From CAWBYL01 sp963793025 (GTDB lineage Bacteria; Actinomycetota; Acidimicrobiia; Acidimicrobiales; Acidimicrobilacustridaceae): 64,000 nucleotides of DNA. Where the stretch lies: the NCBI GenBank assembly GCA_963793025.1, contig CAWBYL010000009.1, forward strand, positions 124,001 through 188,000, in the 5' to 3' direction. The position numbers and the translations under genes were made by a program. Each line of letters starts with the position of its first letter. The stretch's first letter is position 1. The notes below the pieces were generated by a model, which saw only the letters and a program-made list of their open reading frames with translations, was not told the origin of the DNA and made no database searches. This document shows positions 1-8,554 of this stretch, piece by piece.

Positions 1-1
1 C

Positions 2-367
2 TACCTCATGATCGTCCTCACGGCCCTGACCGGACGTCCTCTCGTCGCCCTGGCCATCGGGGCCGGGTTCGGGCTGGTTCGAGGCCTGGCCATCCTGGCT
101 GCCCGCTCCATCACCGGCCCGGCCCGCCTGATCGCCGTTCATCGCTGGTTCGCGGCATGGCGGGAGCCGGTGCGTCGCGGCGTCATCGGCGTGCAGCTGC
201 TCGTCGCCGTGGTCGCCGCCGGCGCCTGGGCCGGTCCGGTCGGCGCCCTCGGCGCGGCCGTCGTGGCCGGCGGCCTCCTAGTGGCCGCTTGGCTCGGGCT
301 GCGCCGGACAGGTCTTCGCTCCGGTGACGCCGCGGAGGCTCGCTGGGCGGCGCCCGCCGGTACCTGA
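2..367 (+). CDS. C-terminal part of an integral membrane protein (5' end outside window)
   Basis: The frame is open from the first bases and stops at 365-367, so this is a 3' fragment. It encodes about 120 residues, very rich in Ala, Gly, Val and Leu. Two long hydrophobic stretches (roughly residues 3-35 and 60-100) are separated by a basic segment containing HRWFAAWREPVRRG, which suggests at least two to four membrane helices with the Arg-rich loop in the cytoplasm. It ends 86 bp before efeO. It does not show the REXXE motifs of the EfeU iron permease, although those would lie further upstream. A CcdA/DsbD-like or other polytopic family is possible, but I cannot assign it from the tail alone. 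Confidence 0.5.
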   Translation, partial: YLMIVLTALTGRPLVALAIGAGFGLVRGLAILAARSITGPARLIAVHRWFAAWREPVRRGVIGVQLLVAVVAAGAWAGPVGALGAAVVAGGLLVAAWLGLRRTGLRSGDAAEARWAAPAGT

Positions 368-399
368 GCGGCACGCGCCCCGGGCTCTACCAACACTTG

Positions 400-418
400 T
401 TAGGGCGACCTAACCTCT
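400..418 (+). promoter_or_regulatory. Putative IdeR/DtxR iron box upstream of efeO
   Basis: TTAGGGCGACCTAACCTCT contains the inverted repeat GTTAGG-N4-CCTAAC and matches 13 of 19 positions of the established DtxR/IdeR consensus TTAGGTTAGSCTAACCTAA. It lies 36 bp before the efeO start codon, where a promoter is expected. Iron-loaded IdeR binding here would repress efeOB under iron sufficiency. The match and position are seen in the sequence; regulation is inferred. Confidence 0.65.
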
Positions 419-453
419 GACATCATGCAGCCTTCTTATCAGAAGGAGGAACG

Positions 454-1590
454 ATGTCGGTTTCGAGACGATGGTTGTCGGGTGGCCTGGTGATGGCGGC
501 GCTGCTGGCCGGGTGCACCGCCAAGTCGGTGGCCGGGGAGGACGGGGAGATCCAGGTGGTCGGCGTCGCTCTGACCGATGCCGGTTGCGAGCCGAACTCG
601 CTCAGCGCCAAGGCCGGACCCACCACGTTCCAGGTGAGCAACGAAGACGCTGGCGGGGTCAACGAGCTCGAGGTGCTGACCGAGAGCGGCGACCGCGTCC
701 TGGGCGAGGTCCACAACGTGGGACCGGGCACCGAGGGCAGCTTCTCGTTGACCTTGAAGGCGGGGAGCTACCAGACGTACTGCCCGGGGGGCACCAAGGA
801 TCGTGGCACCCTCGAGGTGGCCGAATCCGACACCGGTCTGACCGGTGATCCGGTGGCCCAGCAGGAGGCGGTCAGCACCTACCTGGCCTACGTCCAGGTC
901 CAGGCCGACGAGGCCGTGGTGCGCACCCAGGCGTTCGCCGACGCCATCGTCGCCGGAGACCTGGCTCAGGCCCAGTCGCTGTTCGCCTACGCCCGGGAGC
1001 CCTACGAACGCATCGAGCCCATCGCCGAGAGCTTCGGCGATCTCGATCCGGCCATCGACGCCCGTGAGGGTGACGTGCCCGAGGAGGAGTGGACGGGTTA
1101 CCACCGCCTCGAGAAGGCGTTGTGGATCGACCAGACCACCGACGGGCTCGCTCCGTTGGCCGACAAGCTCGTGGCCGACGTGACCGAGCTCCGAGACTCC
1201 ATCAGCTCGGTGGAGCTGGAGCCGGCTCAGATCGCCAACGGCGCGGTCGAGCTGCTCGACGAGGTGTCCGCTTCCAAGATCACCGGCGAGGAGGACCGCT
1301 ACTCCCACACCGACCTCGCCGACTTCGAGGCCAACGTCGCCGGGTCGCGTGCCGCCTTCGACGCCGTGGTCCCGCTGCTCGCCGAGGACGAGGCCGATCT
1401 GGTGGCCACCATCGAGGAGCGCTTCGCCAACCTCGAGGAGGCGCTGGCTCCCTACCGCGTCGACGGTGGCCCGGCCAACGGGTTCGTGCTCTACACCGAC
1501 CTCACCCCGGCCCAGACCGCTGACCTGGCTGTCGCCGTCGACGCCCTGGCCGAGCCGTTGTCGACGGTGGCCGCCCTGGTCCTGCAGTGA
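454..1590 (+). CDS. efeO: EfeO: periplasmic/lipoprotein iron-uptake component (cupredoxin + M75 imelysin domains)
   Basis: 378 aa. The N-terminus is a lipoprotein signal with lipobox LLAGC (Cys about residue 22). A cupredoxin-like domain follows (about 30-125, containing the YCPGG segment), then a peptidase-M75/imelysin domain (about 135-378) with the diagnostic HxxE metal motif in GYHRLEKALW (H217, E220). EfeO is thought to bind iron outside the membrane and hand it to the EfeU permease together with EfeB. The ATG is preceded by AAGGAGGA at 8-bp spacing, so the start is secure. The stop overlaps the efeB start by 4 bp, indicating translational coupling. An IdeR-like box lies just upstream. 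No efeU is visible in the window. Confidence 0.93.
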   Translation: MSVSRRWLSGGLVMAALLAGCTAKSVAGEDGEIQVVGVALTDAGCEPNSLSAKAGPTTFQVSNEDAGGVNELEVLTESGDRVLGEVHNVGPGTEGSFSLTLKAGSYQTYCPGGTKDRGTLEVAESDTGLTGDPVAQQEAVSTYLAYVQVQADEAVVRTQAFADAIVAGDLAQAQSLFAYAREPYERIEPIAESFGDLDPAIDAREGDVPEEEWTGYHRLEKALWIDQTTDGLAPLADKLVADVTELRDSISSVELEPAQIANGAVELLDEVSASKITGEEDRYSHTDLADFEANVAGSRAAFDAVVPLLAEDEADLVATIEERFANLEEALAPYRVDGGPANGFVLYTDLTPAQTADLAVAVDALAEPLSTVAALVLQ

Positions 1591-2915
1591 GTGAGGACGC
1601 GCTCGCCGCGGGCGGAGCGGCGGTTCCGCCGAACCGACCGGCGGCGACCGAGGCGGATCCTTCCGCCGGCGGGTTCTCCCGCCGGCGGTTGCTCGGCATG
1701 GCCGGTGCCGCGGCGGGCGGTCTGGCCGTCGGTGGCCTGGTCGGCGGCGCCGTGGCCTCGGCCGCGTCGGCGGGCGACAACGACCCGACGAACGGCGTCG
1801 TGGCCTTCCGAGGGGCGCATCAGGCCGGCATCGCCACCGCCGCCCAGGACCGGCTGCTCTTCGTCTCGTTCGACGTGGTGGCCACCCGGCAGACCGAGGT
1901 GGCCGAGTTGCTGCAGAAGTGGACCGTGGCCGCCGAGCGGATGACCCAGGGGCTGGCGGTCGACGAGCCGGCCACGACTGCGGCGTTGCCGCCCACCGAC
2001 ACCGGCGAGGCCGAGGGGTTGCATCCGGCGCGGCTCACCCTCACCTTCGGGTTCGGTCCGACCCTGTTCGAGTCCGGCGGGGAGGACCGCTTCGGCCTGG
2101 CCGCCGTCCGCCCTGCCGCGCTCGCCGACCTCCCTCCCTTCCCGGGTGACGAGCTCGACGGGGCCCGCAGCGGCGGGGACCTCTGCGTCCAGGCCTGCGG
2201 AGACGATCCGCAGGTCCTGTTCCACGCAGTCCGGAACCTCAGCCGGATCGGTCGAGGCGTCGTGCGGATGCGGTGGACACAGGAGGGCTTCGGACGGACC
2301 TCCGCGACCACGAAGGACCAGTCCACGCCGAGGAACCTCCTCGGCTTCAAGGACGGCACCGACAACCTCCGGGCCGACACCGCGGAGTTCGGCCCCAACG
2401 TGTGGGTCGAGGCCGGCGCCCGGCCCGCATGGATGACCGGGGGCTCGTACCTGGTGGCCCGGCGCATACGGAACCTGGTCGAGATCTGGGACCGCACCGC
2501 GCTGGCCGAACAGGAGAAGGTCATCGGGCGGGTGCGCGCCACGGGCGCCCCGCTCGGAGGCCACGCCGAGACCGATCCGGTCGACCTCGATGCCCTCGAC
2601 GCCGCCGGTCAGCCGGTCATCGACGCCACGGCGCACGTGGCGCTGGCCAACCAGGACGCGCTCGGCATCCACATCCTGCGTCGCGGCTACAACTTCACCG
2701 ACGGGCTCGACCCCAGGGTGGGCCAACTCGACGCCGGCCTGTTCTTCATCTGCTTCCAGCGCGATCCGCGCCTGCAGTTCATCCCGATGCAACAGCGCCT
2801 GGCCGAGTCCGACCAGCTCAACGAGTACATCCGCCACGTCGGATCGGCCATGTTCGCAGTCCCTCCGGGTGTCGGTCCCGGGGGCTGGGTGGGGGAGGGA
2901 CTGTTCTCGGCGTGA
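1587..2915 (+). CDS. efeB: EfeB: Tat-exported Dyp-type haem peroxidase / deferrochelatase
   Basis: 442 aa with a GTG start inside the efeO stop (GTGA overlap). Residues 31-55 form a twin-arginine signal (SRRRLLGMAG followed by a hydrophobic run), so the folded haem protein is exported. The Dyp-type GXXDG motif is present as GFKDG (G253-G257), with the catalytic Asp. The C-terminal TAHVALAN and RRGYNFTDG segments correspond to the haem-ligand His region and the conserved Arg/Tyr region of EfeB proteins. Members oxidise ferrous iron or peroxidase substrates, and a haem-deferrochelatase role has been proposed. Length is normal for the family (about 420-440). It forms a two-gene iron operon with efeO. 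Confidence 0.93.
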   Translation: MSEDALAAGGAAVPPNRPAATEADPSAGGFSRRRLLGMAGAAAGGLAVGGLVGGAVASAASAGDNDPTNGVVAFRGAHQAGIATAAQDRLLFVSFDVVATRQTEVAELLQKWTVAAERMTQGLAVDEPATTAALPPTDTGEAEGLHPARLTLTFGFGPTLFESGGEDRFGLAAVRPAALADLPPFPGDELDGARSGGDLCVQACGDDPQVLFHAVRNLSRIGRGVVRMRWTQEGFGRTSATTKDQSTPRNLLGFKDGTDNLRADTAEFGPNVWVEAGARPAWMTGGSYLVARRIRNLVEIWDRTALAEQEKVIGRVRATGAPLGGHAETDPVDLDALDAAGQPVIDATAHVALANQDALGIHILRRGYNFTDGLDPRVGQLDAGLFFICFQRDPRLQFIPMQQRLAESDQLNEYIRHVGSAMFAVPPGVGPGGWVGEGLFSA

Positions 2916-2945
2916 TCCCGGGTACAGCGGGTGCTGTCGGCTCGG

Positions 2946-2984
2946 CTCTCACCGAACTCTCAGGAATCCACCAGCAGACTCTCA
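2946..2984 (+). promoter_or_regulatory. Three phased CTCTCA direct repeats upstream of a response regulator
   Basis: CTCTCA occurs at 2946-2951, 2957-2962 and 2979-2984, so the spacings are 11 and 22 bp, that is one and two helical turns. The block lies 46-85 bp before the response-regulator start codon. OmpR/PhoB-family regulators bind tandem direct repeats at this spacing, so this is a candidate autoregulatory site. The repeats are directly seen; the binding protein is inferred. Confidence 0.5.
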
Positions 2985-3030
2985 TCCGGACGTGGTGCAC
3001 TCTCCTGACCCCACCGGAGGGCTGACCACC

Positions 3031-3733
3031 ATGACCATCGCCGCGCCGATCCGACCGAGCCGTGTGCTCGTCGTCGATGACGAAGAGAACATCCGCTACC
3101 TGCTCAGCGCCGCCCTCCGCCACGCCGGCATGGAGATCGAGGAGGCGGCCGACGGACTGGCCGCGGTGGAGGCAGTGCGGACGTTTCGACCCGATCTGGT
3201 CCTGCTCGACGTGATGCTCCCGGATCTCGACGGCTTCGAGGTGTGCCGGCGATTGCGCAGCGACGGGTGCGGGGCGCCCGTCATCTTCCTCACCGCCCGC
3301 GACGCCACCGAGGACAAGGTGCGGGGGCTCACCCAGGGCGGTGACGACTACGTCACCAAGCCGTTCTCCCTCGAGGAGCTGCTGGCCCGGATCCGGGTGG
3401 CCCTGCGCCGCACCGGGTTCGGCGACGACGTCGAAGGGCGACTGGAGTTCAGCGACCTGGAGATGGACGAGGACGCCCACCGGGTCTGGCGGGCCGGCAC
3501 GCCGGTCGAGCTCTCACCGACCGAGTTCAAGCTCCTCCGCTACTTCTTGTTGAACCCGAACCGCGTGCTTCAGCCGTTCCCAGATCCTCGACCACGTCTG
3601 GCAGTACGACTTCGGCGGGGTGGCCAACGTGGTCGAGACCTACGTCAGCTACCTGCGCAAGAAGCTCGACCCCCTGGGTGAGCCGCTCATCCACACCGTG
3701 CGGGGTGTGGGCTACGTCCTTCGGGTGAACTGA
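3031..3733 (+). CDS. OmpR/PhoB-family response regulator, interrupted by a +1 frameshift
   Basis: The receiver domain has the acidic pair D16-D17, phosphoacceptor D60 (LVLLDVMLPD) and K110 (YVTKPF). A winged-helix DNA-binding domain begins near residue 140 (VELSPTEFKLLRYFLLN). After NPNRVL the frame is lost. One extra base near 3569-3570 (GTGCTTCAGC instead of GTGCTCAGC) shifts it, and the neighbouring frame continues as SRSQILDHVWQ and ends with TVRGVGYVLRVN at 3733. The corrected protein is about 234 aa, the normal length. GGAGG precedes the ATG by 10 bp. The sensor kinase starts 7 bp downstream, so the two form one operon. The break may be an assembly error because the rest is intact. Confidence 0.88.
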
Positions 3734-3739
3734 TCTCCC

Positions 3740-5221
3740 GTGTCCCTTCGCCGTCGCCTGGTGCTGGGCTTCCTGCTGGTGGCCGTCGTGCTGGTCATCG
3801 CCGATGTCGTCGTGATCTCGACCGTGCGGTCCTCGCTGACCGCCCAGATCGACCGGCGCCTCGATGCCGCCGTTCCGGGCTTCCTCCGGCCCGGTGGCCT
3901 GGCTCGGAACCTCGACCCCTTCGGTCCACCGCCGGCCACCAGTGAGCCGGGCACCGCGCCGGGAGAACTGAGCGAGCTGTTCATCGAGGTCCGCGACCGC
4001 TCGACGGGCACCACCATCCGCGTGGCCGATGGTGTGGGGGCCGGTCAGCCGTCGCCCTCCGTGAGCGACGCGACCATCGAGGACAACCTGCCCGGGCCCG
4101 GGGCGACGTCGGAGCCGTTCACCGTCGGGTCCGAGGGCGACGCCGGATCGCACTGGAGGATGACCGTCGCCCTCGACAACGACGGTCGGCGGGTGGTGCT
4201 CGCCGGTCTGCCGCTCTCGTCGACCGAGTCGACGTTCAACCGGATCACGGTCCTCACCCTGGCCGCCACCGGCACCGTGTTGTTGGCCTTGGCCCTCGCC
4301 GGCTGGTGGGTCGTGCGCCTCGGCATCCGTCCCATCGACGAGTTGGCGGCCACGGCCGACGCCGTGGCCGAGGGGGATCTGAGCCGGCGCATCGGTCCCG
4401 GGCCGCCGGGAACCGAGGCGGGACGCCTCGCCGTGGCCTTCAACGGCATGGTGCACCAGATCGAAGGGGCCTTCGCCGAGCGGCAGGCCTCGGAGGACCA
4501 GCTGCGTCGGTTCGTGGCCGACGCCTCCCACGAGCTGCGTACGCCGTTGACGTCGATTCGGGGGTACACCGAGCTGTACCGCAGCGGAGCCCTGCACGAC
4601 GGGGAGGAGGTGGGTGACGCGCTGCGTCGGATCGAAGCCGAGGCCACCCGCATGGGCGGCCTGGTCGACGACCTCTTGGTGCTGGCCCGCCTCGACCAGG
4701 GTCGACCGCTCGACGCCGAGCCCGTCGACCTCGTCCCGCTCGCCCGCGACGCGGTCGCCGACGCCCGGGCCGTCGAACCAGACCGGCCCATCGAGCTCGT
4801 GTGCGGGATACCCATGGCGATGGTGGTGGGGGACGAGGCCCGGCTCCGCCAGGTCATGGCCAACCTCCTCGCCAACACCCGGGTCCACACGCCGTCCGAC
4901 GCTGCGGTCGACGTCGCCCTCGAGCTCGTCGCCGGTCGGGTGCGGTTCACCGTGGCCGACCATGGACCGGGCATGGGCCCCGAGGCGCTCGAACACGTCT
5001 TCGAGCGGTTCTACCGGGCCGATTCCTCGCGCTCCCGCGACCACGGCGGCTCGGGGCTCGGGCTGTCGATCGTGGCTGCCGTCGTCGCGGCCCACGGCGG
5101 TTCGGTCCGGGCGTCGTCGCCCCCCGGCGGTGGCGCGGCGTTCGTGATCGAGCTCCCGGAAGCGGAGGTGGCCACAGAGCCGCTGATGGCCCCGCCCACG
5201 CCATCGGCTCTGGGCTCCTGA
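3740..5221 (+). CDS. Membrane sensor histidine kinase (HAMP-HisKA-HATPase), partner of the upstream regulator
   Basis: 493 aa, GTG start. One membrane helix lies near residues 8-30 and a second near 170-195. Between them is an extracytoplasmic sensor segment of about 140 aa rich in Pro, Gly and Ser. A HAMP linker (about 195-245) follows, then a HisKA domain with phosphoacceptor H264 in DASHELRTPLTS. The HATPase_c domain has an N-box (NLLANTRVHTP), G1 (GPGMGPEALEHVFERFYR) and G2 (GSGLGLSIV). All key residues are present. It lies 7 bp after the response regulator, so the pair is a classical two-component system similar in architecture to the actinobacterial MprB/TcrY/PrrB kinases. The stimulus cannot be read from the sequence. 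Confidence 0.93.
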   Translation: MSLRRRLVLGFLLVAVVLVIADVVVISTVRSSLTAQIDRRLDAAVPGFLRPGGLARNLDPFGPPPATSEPGTAPGELSELFIEVRDRSTGTTIRVADGVGAGQPSPSVSDATIEDNLPGPGATSEPFTVGSEGDAGSHWRMTVALDNDGRRVVLAGLPLSSTESTFNRITVLTLAATGTVLLALALAGWWVVRLGIRPIDELAATADAVAEGDLSRRIGPGPPGTEAGRLAVAFNGMVHQIEGAFAERQASEDQLRRFVADASHELRTPLTSIRGYTELYRSGALHDGEEVGDALRRIEAEATRMGGLVDDLLVLARLDQGRPLDAEPVDLVPLARDAVADARAVEPDRPIELVCGIPMAMVVGDEARLRQVMANLLANTRVHTPSDAAVDVALELVAGRVRFTVADHGPGMGPEALEHVFERFYRADSSRSRDHGGSGLGLSIVAAVVAAHGGSVRASSPPGGGAAFVIELPEAEVATEPLMAPPTPSALGS

Positions 5222-5282
5222 CGAGCAGCGCGGCGGCGCCCCGAACGCGCCGGCGAGGTCCGGCAGGGTGACGTCGGTGCCG

Positions 5283-6268
5283 TCAGCCCGGGGCGAGGAG
5301 GCCGAGGTTGTCGCGCGCCCGGTCGAGGACGGGACCGGCGACCGAGCGGGCCTTGGCTGCGCCCTTGGCCAGGATGGCTGCGGTGCCGGCGGGGTCAGCA
5401 GCCAGCTCGGCGAAGCGTTCCTGGATGGGCCGCAGCGTCTCGACCACGGCTTCCGCGCATGCCGTCTTGAGGTCGCCGTAGCGCGTGTAGCGCCCGGCCA
5501 GCCGCCGCGGGGTCCTCGCCCGTGCAGGCACCGAGGATCGACAGGAGGTTCGAGACCCCGGGCTTGGCCTCAGGGTCGTAGCGGACCTCGGTCTCGGCGT
5601 CGGTGACGGCCCGCTTGATCTTCTTCGCGACGATGTCGAGGTCGTCGAGCACCAGGATCGTCCCCTGCGGGGAATCCTCGGACTTCGACATCTTCCTGGT
5701 GGGTTGCTGCAGATCCATCACCCTCGCCGCGACCTTCGGGAAGGTGGCTTCGGGGACCACGAAGGTGTCGCCGTAGCGGTGGTTGAAGCGCACCGCCAGG
5801 TCACGGGCCAGTTCGACGTGCTGGCGCTGGTCGTCGCCGACGGGCACCTTGTCGGTGTCGTACAGCAGGATGTCGGCGGCCATGAGCGCCGGGTAGGTGA
5901 ACAGGCCGGCGGACACGAACTCGGCCCCGTCGCTCTTGTCCTTGAACTGGGTCATGCGCCGCAGCTCGCCGACCGCCGCGGTGCACTCGAGGATCCACGA
6001 CAGCTCGGCGTGCTCGGGCACGTGGCCCTGAACGAACAGCGTCGAGCGGTCCGGGTCGATCCCGATGGCGAGCAGCAACTGGGCCAGCTCGAGGGTTCGG
6101 GTCCGCAGCTCCACCGGGATCCTGCGGCACGGTCAGGGCGTGCAGGTCGACGACGCAGAAGATCGTGTCGGCCTCGTCCTGATCGGTGACCCAGTGGCGC
6201 AGGGCACCGAGGAGGTTTCCGAGCTGGACCGGACCGGTGGGCTTGATGCCCGAGAAGACTCGCGTCAT
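5283..6268 (-). CDS. trpS: Tryptophanyl-tRNA synthetase, interrupted by two frameshifts
   Basis: A class I aminoacyl-tRNA synthetase that charges tRNA-Trp. The N-terminus carries the HIGH-equivalent signature GIKPTGPVQLGNLLGAL, the middle carries QGHVPEHAELSWIL and the GDDQRQHVELARD motif, and KMSKS is present in RKMSKSEDSP. The reading frame breaks twice. After VPQDP one extra G within 6116-6118 shifts it, and after CTGEDPAA an extra base near 5502 shifts it again before LAGRYTRYGDLK. The corrected length is about 328 aa, typical of bacterial TrpRS. No second trpS is visible in the window. Since the enzyme is normally essential, sequence error is more likely than loss. It is convergent with the kinase gene. 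Confidence 0.9.
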
Positions 6269-6319
6269 GGCCGGCGATGCTAGAGGCCGACCCCGGCCAG
6301 GCCGGAAACCCGTTCCGGC

Positions 6320-6916
6320 CTAGGGAGCCGCCGACGAGGCCGAGCCGGTGCCGTCGCCGCCCGCCTGCACGGTCACCCCGCAGCTCGTGTAGAGACCGTT
6401 CACGATGTCGCCCCGGGCCACCGCCAGATCGCTGTCGATCGGGGCGTCGAGAGCGAGAACACCGAGCACCAGATCGCTGCGCTCATCATCGGGGAGGCCG
6501 ACCACAGCATCGTGGAGGCACTGGGTCTGGGCTTCGGTGGCGGCGTCCGACGCCGCTGGTATCGATCCGGAGATGCTGGAGGCCACTGCGGCGGCGAACA
6601 CATCGGGGGTCACGCAGGCGTCCATGACCTCGGTGAGGGCCTGGCGGTCGCCCGGCGAGGCATCGGCCAGCGCACCGGGATCGAGCAGTGCCCGGGCCTG
6701 GTCGTCGTTCTGGAGCTGCTCGGTGAGGCAGGCCTCGGTGTCGGTCGGCAGCCGCAGGCCCGAGGTGATGGCGCCCGCCGCCTGATCGGCCGGCGGGCCT
6801 TCGGAGGGGGTGTCGCTGGAGCAGGCGGTGACGACGAGGGCTCCCATGAGAGCGGCCCCGATCGCCCCCCGGGTCCACCGCCCGCCCGCTCGACGGCTGT
6901 CCGCAAGGGCCGGCAT
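6320..6916 (-). CDS. Small secreted lipoprotein of unknown function
   Basis: 198 aa from the ATG at 6916. An upstream in-frame ATG at 6964 would add 16 residues. A basic N-terminus and a hydrophobic stretch end in the lipobox VVTACSS, so it should be a lipid-anchored extracytoplasmic protein. The mature part has further Cys residues (EACLTEQL, DACVTPD, TQCLHDAV, YTSCGVTV), in pairs that could form disulfides, and is otherwise Ala/Asp-rich and helical-looking. It is divergent from scpA, whose start is about 70 bp away, so the two may share a promoter region. I recognise no family. The four Cys-x(n) helical segments resemble other actinobacterial Cys-pair lipoproteins only in a general way. Confidence 0.75.
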   Translation of the reverse strand: MPALADSRRAGGRWTRGAIGAALMGALVVTACSSDTPSEGPPADQAAGAITSGLRLPTDTEACLTEQLQNDDQARALLDPGALADASPGDRQALTEVMDACVTPDVFAAAVASSISGSIPAASDAATEAQTQCLHDAVVGLPDDERSDLVLGVLALDAPIDSDLAVARGDIVNGLYTSCGVTVQAGGDGTGSASSAAP

Positions 6917-6988
6917 GGCTCGGGATGGTAACGGGAGGACCGACACCGTGCGCGGCAGGGCCACCCCCTCGCTCTATCGTGGGCGCCG

Positions 6989-7767
6989 ATGGCCTACGAC
7001 GTGCAGACCCCGGTCTACGAGGGGCCCTTCGATCTCCTGCTCCACCTGATCCTGCGCGAACAGGTCGATCTCTACGAGATCTCGCTCTCCCGGATCGTCG
7101 ACGCCTACATCGTCGAGATCGAGCGCATGGAACACCTCGACCTCGACATCACCACCGAGTTCCTGCTCATCGCGGCCACGCTCGTGGAGCTCAAGTGCAA
7201 GCGCCTCCTCCCCGAGGACGCCGACGTCGACCTCGACGACGAGTTCGCCCTGTGGGAGGAGCGGGACCTGCTCATCGCCCGCCTCCTCGACTGCAAGACC
7301 TTCAAGGACGCGGCCCACGTGTTCGGCGACCTGTCGGCCGCGGCGTCGCTCTCGTTCCCCCGCACCGCCGGCCTCGACGAGCCCTTCCTCGAGCTGGCCC
7401 CCGACCTGCTCGCCGGGATCGACGTGCAGGACCTGCGGGCCGCGTACCAGCGGGCGATGACGCCCCGGCCGAAGCCCGTGGTCAGCATCGACCACATCCA
7501 CTCGGTGCGGGTGAGCGTCACCGAAGCGGTCGAGGAGCTCGTCGACGAGCTGCCCGGCTCGGTCGGGTGAGCTTCCGCCGCATCACCGAGTCCTTCGTCG
7601 AGCGCCTGGAGGTCGTGGTGCGCTTCCTCGCCGTGCTCGAGTTGTTCAAACAGGGGCTCGTCGACATCGACCAGCCCGCCGCGTTCGGCGATATCGAGAT
7701 CATCTGGATGGGCTCGCCTGCCCTCGCGGTGGCCGATCTCGCCGGCATCGACACCTACGACGGCTGA
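6989..7767 (+). CDS. scpA: Segregation and condensation protein A (ScpA), interrupted by a -1 frameshift
   Basis: Kleisin subunit of the SMC-ScpAB condensin complex. The N-terminal SMC-binding signature YEGPFDLLLHLI is followed by the helical LEFLLIAATLVELKC-type segment and an acidic linker. In the ATG frame the protein stops at 7570 after ELPGSVG. One missing C at 7553-7556 restores RLGRVSFRRITESFVERLEVVVRFLAVLELFKQG in the next frame, ending with the GSPAL-containing C-terminal winged helix at 7767. Corrected length is about 259 aa, typical for ScpA. scpB starts 8 bp later, the usual operon partner. The break lies at a short C run, which makes an assembly deletion plausible. Confidence 0.92.
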
Positions 7768-7774
7768 GGTCCTG

Positions 7775-8554
7775 ATGAGCGCCGAGATCAAGCGCGCCCT
7801 CGAGGCGATCGTGCTGGTGGCCGACTCGCCGGTGAGCGTCGAGGTGCTGGCCGTGATGACCGACACCGAACCGGCCCGGGCCGAGACCCTCCTCTCGGAG
7901 CTGGCGATGGAGTACGCGGCCCAGGAACGGGGCTTCCAACTCGTGCGGGTGGCCGGGGGTTGGCGGTACCAGACCCATCCCGACCAGGCCCCCTACGTCG
8001 AGCGCTTCGTCCTCGAGGGCCAGTCGGCCAAGCTGTCGGCCGCGGCCCTCGAGACGCTCGCCATCATCGCCTACAAGCAACCGATCAGCCGGGCCCAGGT
8101 CGCCACCATTCGTGGGGTCAGCGTCGACGGTGTGGTGCGCACGCTCGAGCAGCGCGGCTACATCGGGGAGGTCGCCCACGATCCGGGCCCTGGGCAGGCG
8201 GTTCTGTTCGGCACCACCCCGGCCTTCCTGGAGAAGATGGGTCTGGATTCGCTCGCTCAGCTGCCGGCCATCGCCGAGTTCGTGCCCGGAGCCGACGTCG
8301 TCGAGGCCCTCGAGATCGGCCTTCGGGTCGACGTCGACCCCGAGCCACCGGCTTCCTCCCGGCCGTCGTCGATCGTCGGGCTCGGCGAACCCGGCGCCCA
8401 CGGCGACCTGGACCTGCGGGGGAGCGACCTGGAGCCCGGTCCGGCCCGGTACGGCGAGCCCGATTTCGCTCCGGAGCGCCCCGCCGAGACGTTGCGTGAC
8501 CCTGAGCCCGGACCCGACGCCGGGGACCGCCCGGAACCGGACCCGCTCGGTTGA
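7775..8554 (+). CDS. scpB: Segregation and condensation protein B (ScpB)
   Basis: 259 aa. Two winged-helix domains bind the ScpA kleisin: an N-terminal one (EIKRALEAIVLVADSPVSVEVLA) and a second around residues 85-160 with the ScpB hallmark LSAAALETLAIIAYKQPISRAQV and the IRGVSVDGVVRTLEQRGYI segment. The conserved fold ends near residue 185. The remaining 70 or so residues are a Pro/Gly/Asp-rich tail that is not conserved and probably disordered. It lies 7 bp after scpA and its stop overlaps the TTG start of rluB by 4 bp, so scpA-scpB-rluB form one operon, as in most actinobacteria. Function is condensation and segregation of the chromosome. Confidence 0.95.
   Translation: MSAEIKRALEAIVLVADSPVSVEVLAVMTDTEPARAETLLSELAMEYAAQERGFQLVRVAGGWRYQTHPDQAPYVERFVLEGQSAKLSAAALETLAIIAYKQPISRAQVATIRGVSVDGVVRTLEQRGYIGEVAHDPGPGQAVLFGTTPAFLEKMGLDSLAQLPAIAEFVPGADVVEALEIGLRVDVDPEPPASSRPSSIVGLGEPGAHGDLDLRGSDLEPGPARYGEPDFAPERPAETLRDPEPGPDAGDRPEPDPLG

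Noticed and set aside
439..1308. Long minus-strand open frame opposite efeO
   Set aside because: It is an antisense shadow of efeO. The plus frame has a strong SD, lipobox and HxxE motif; the minus frame shows no family motif.
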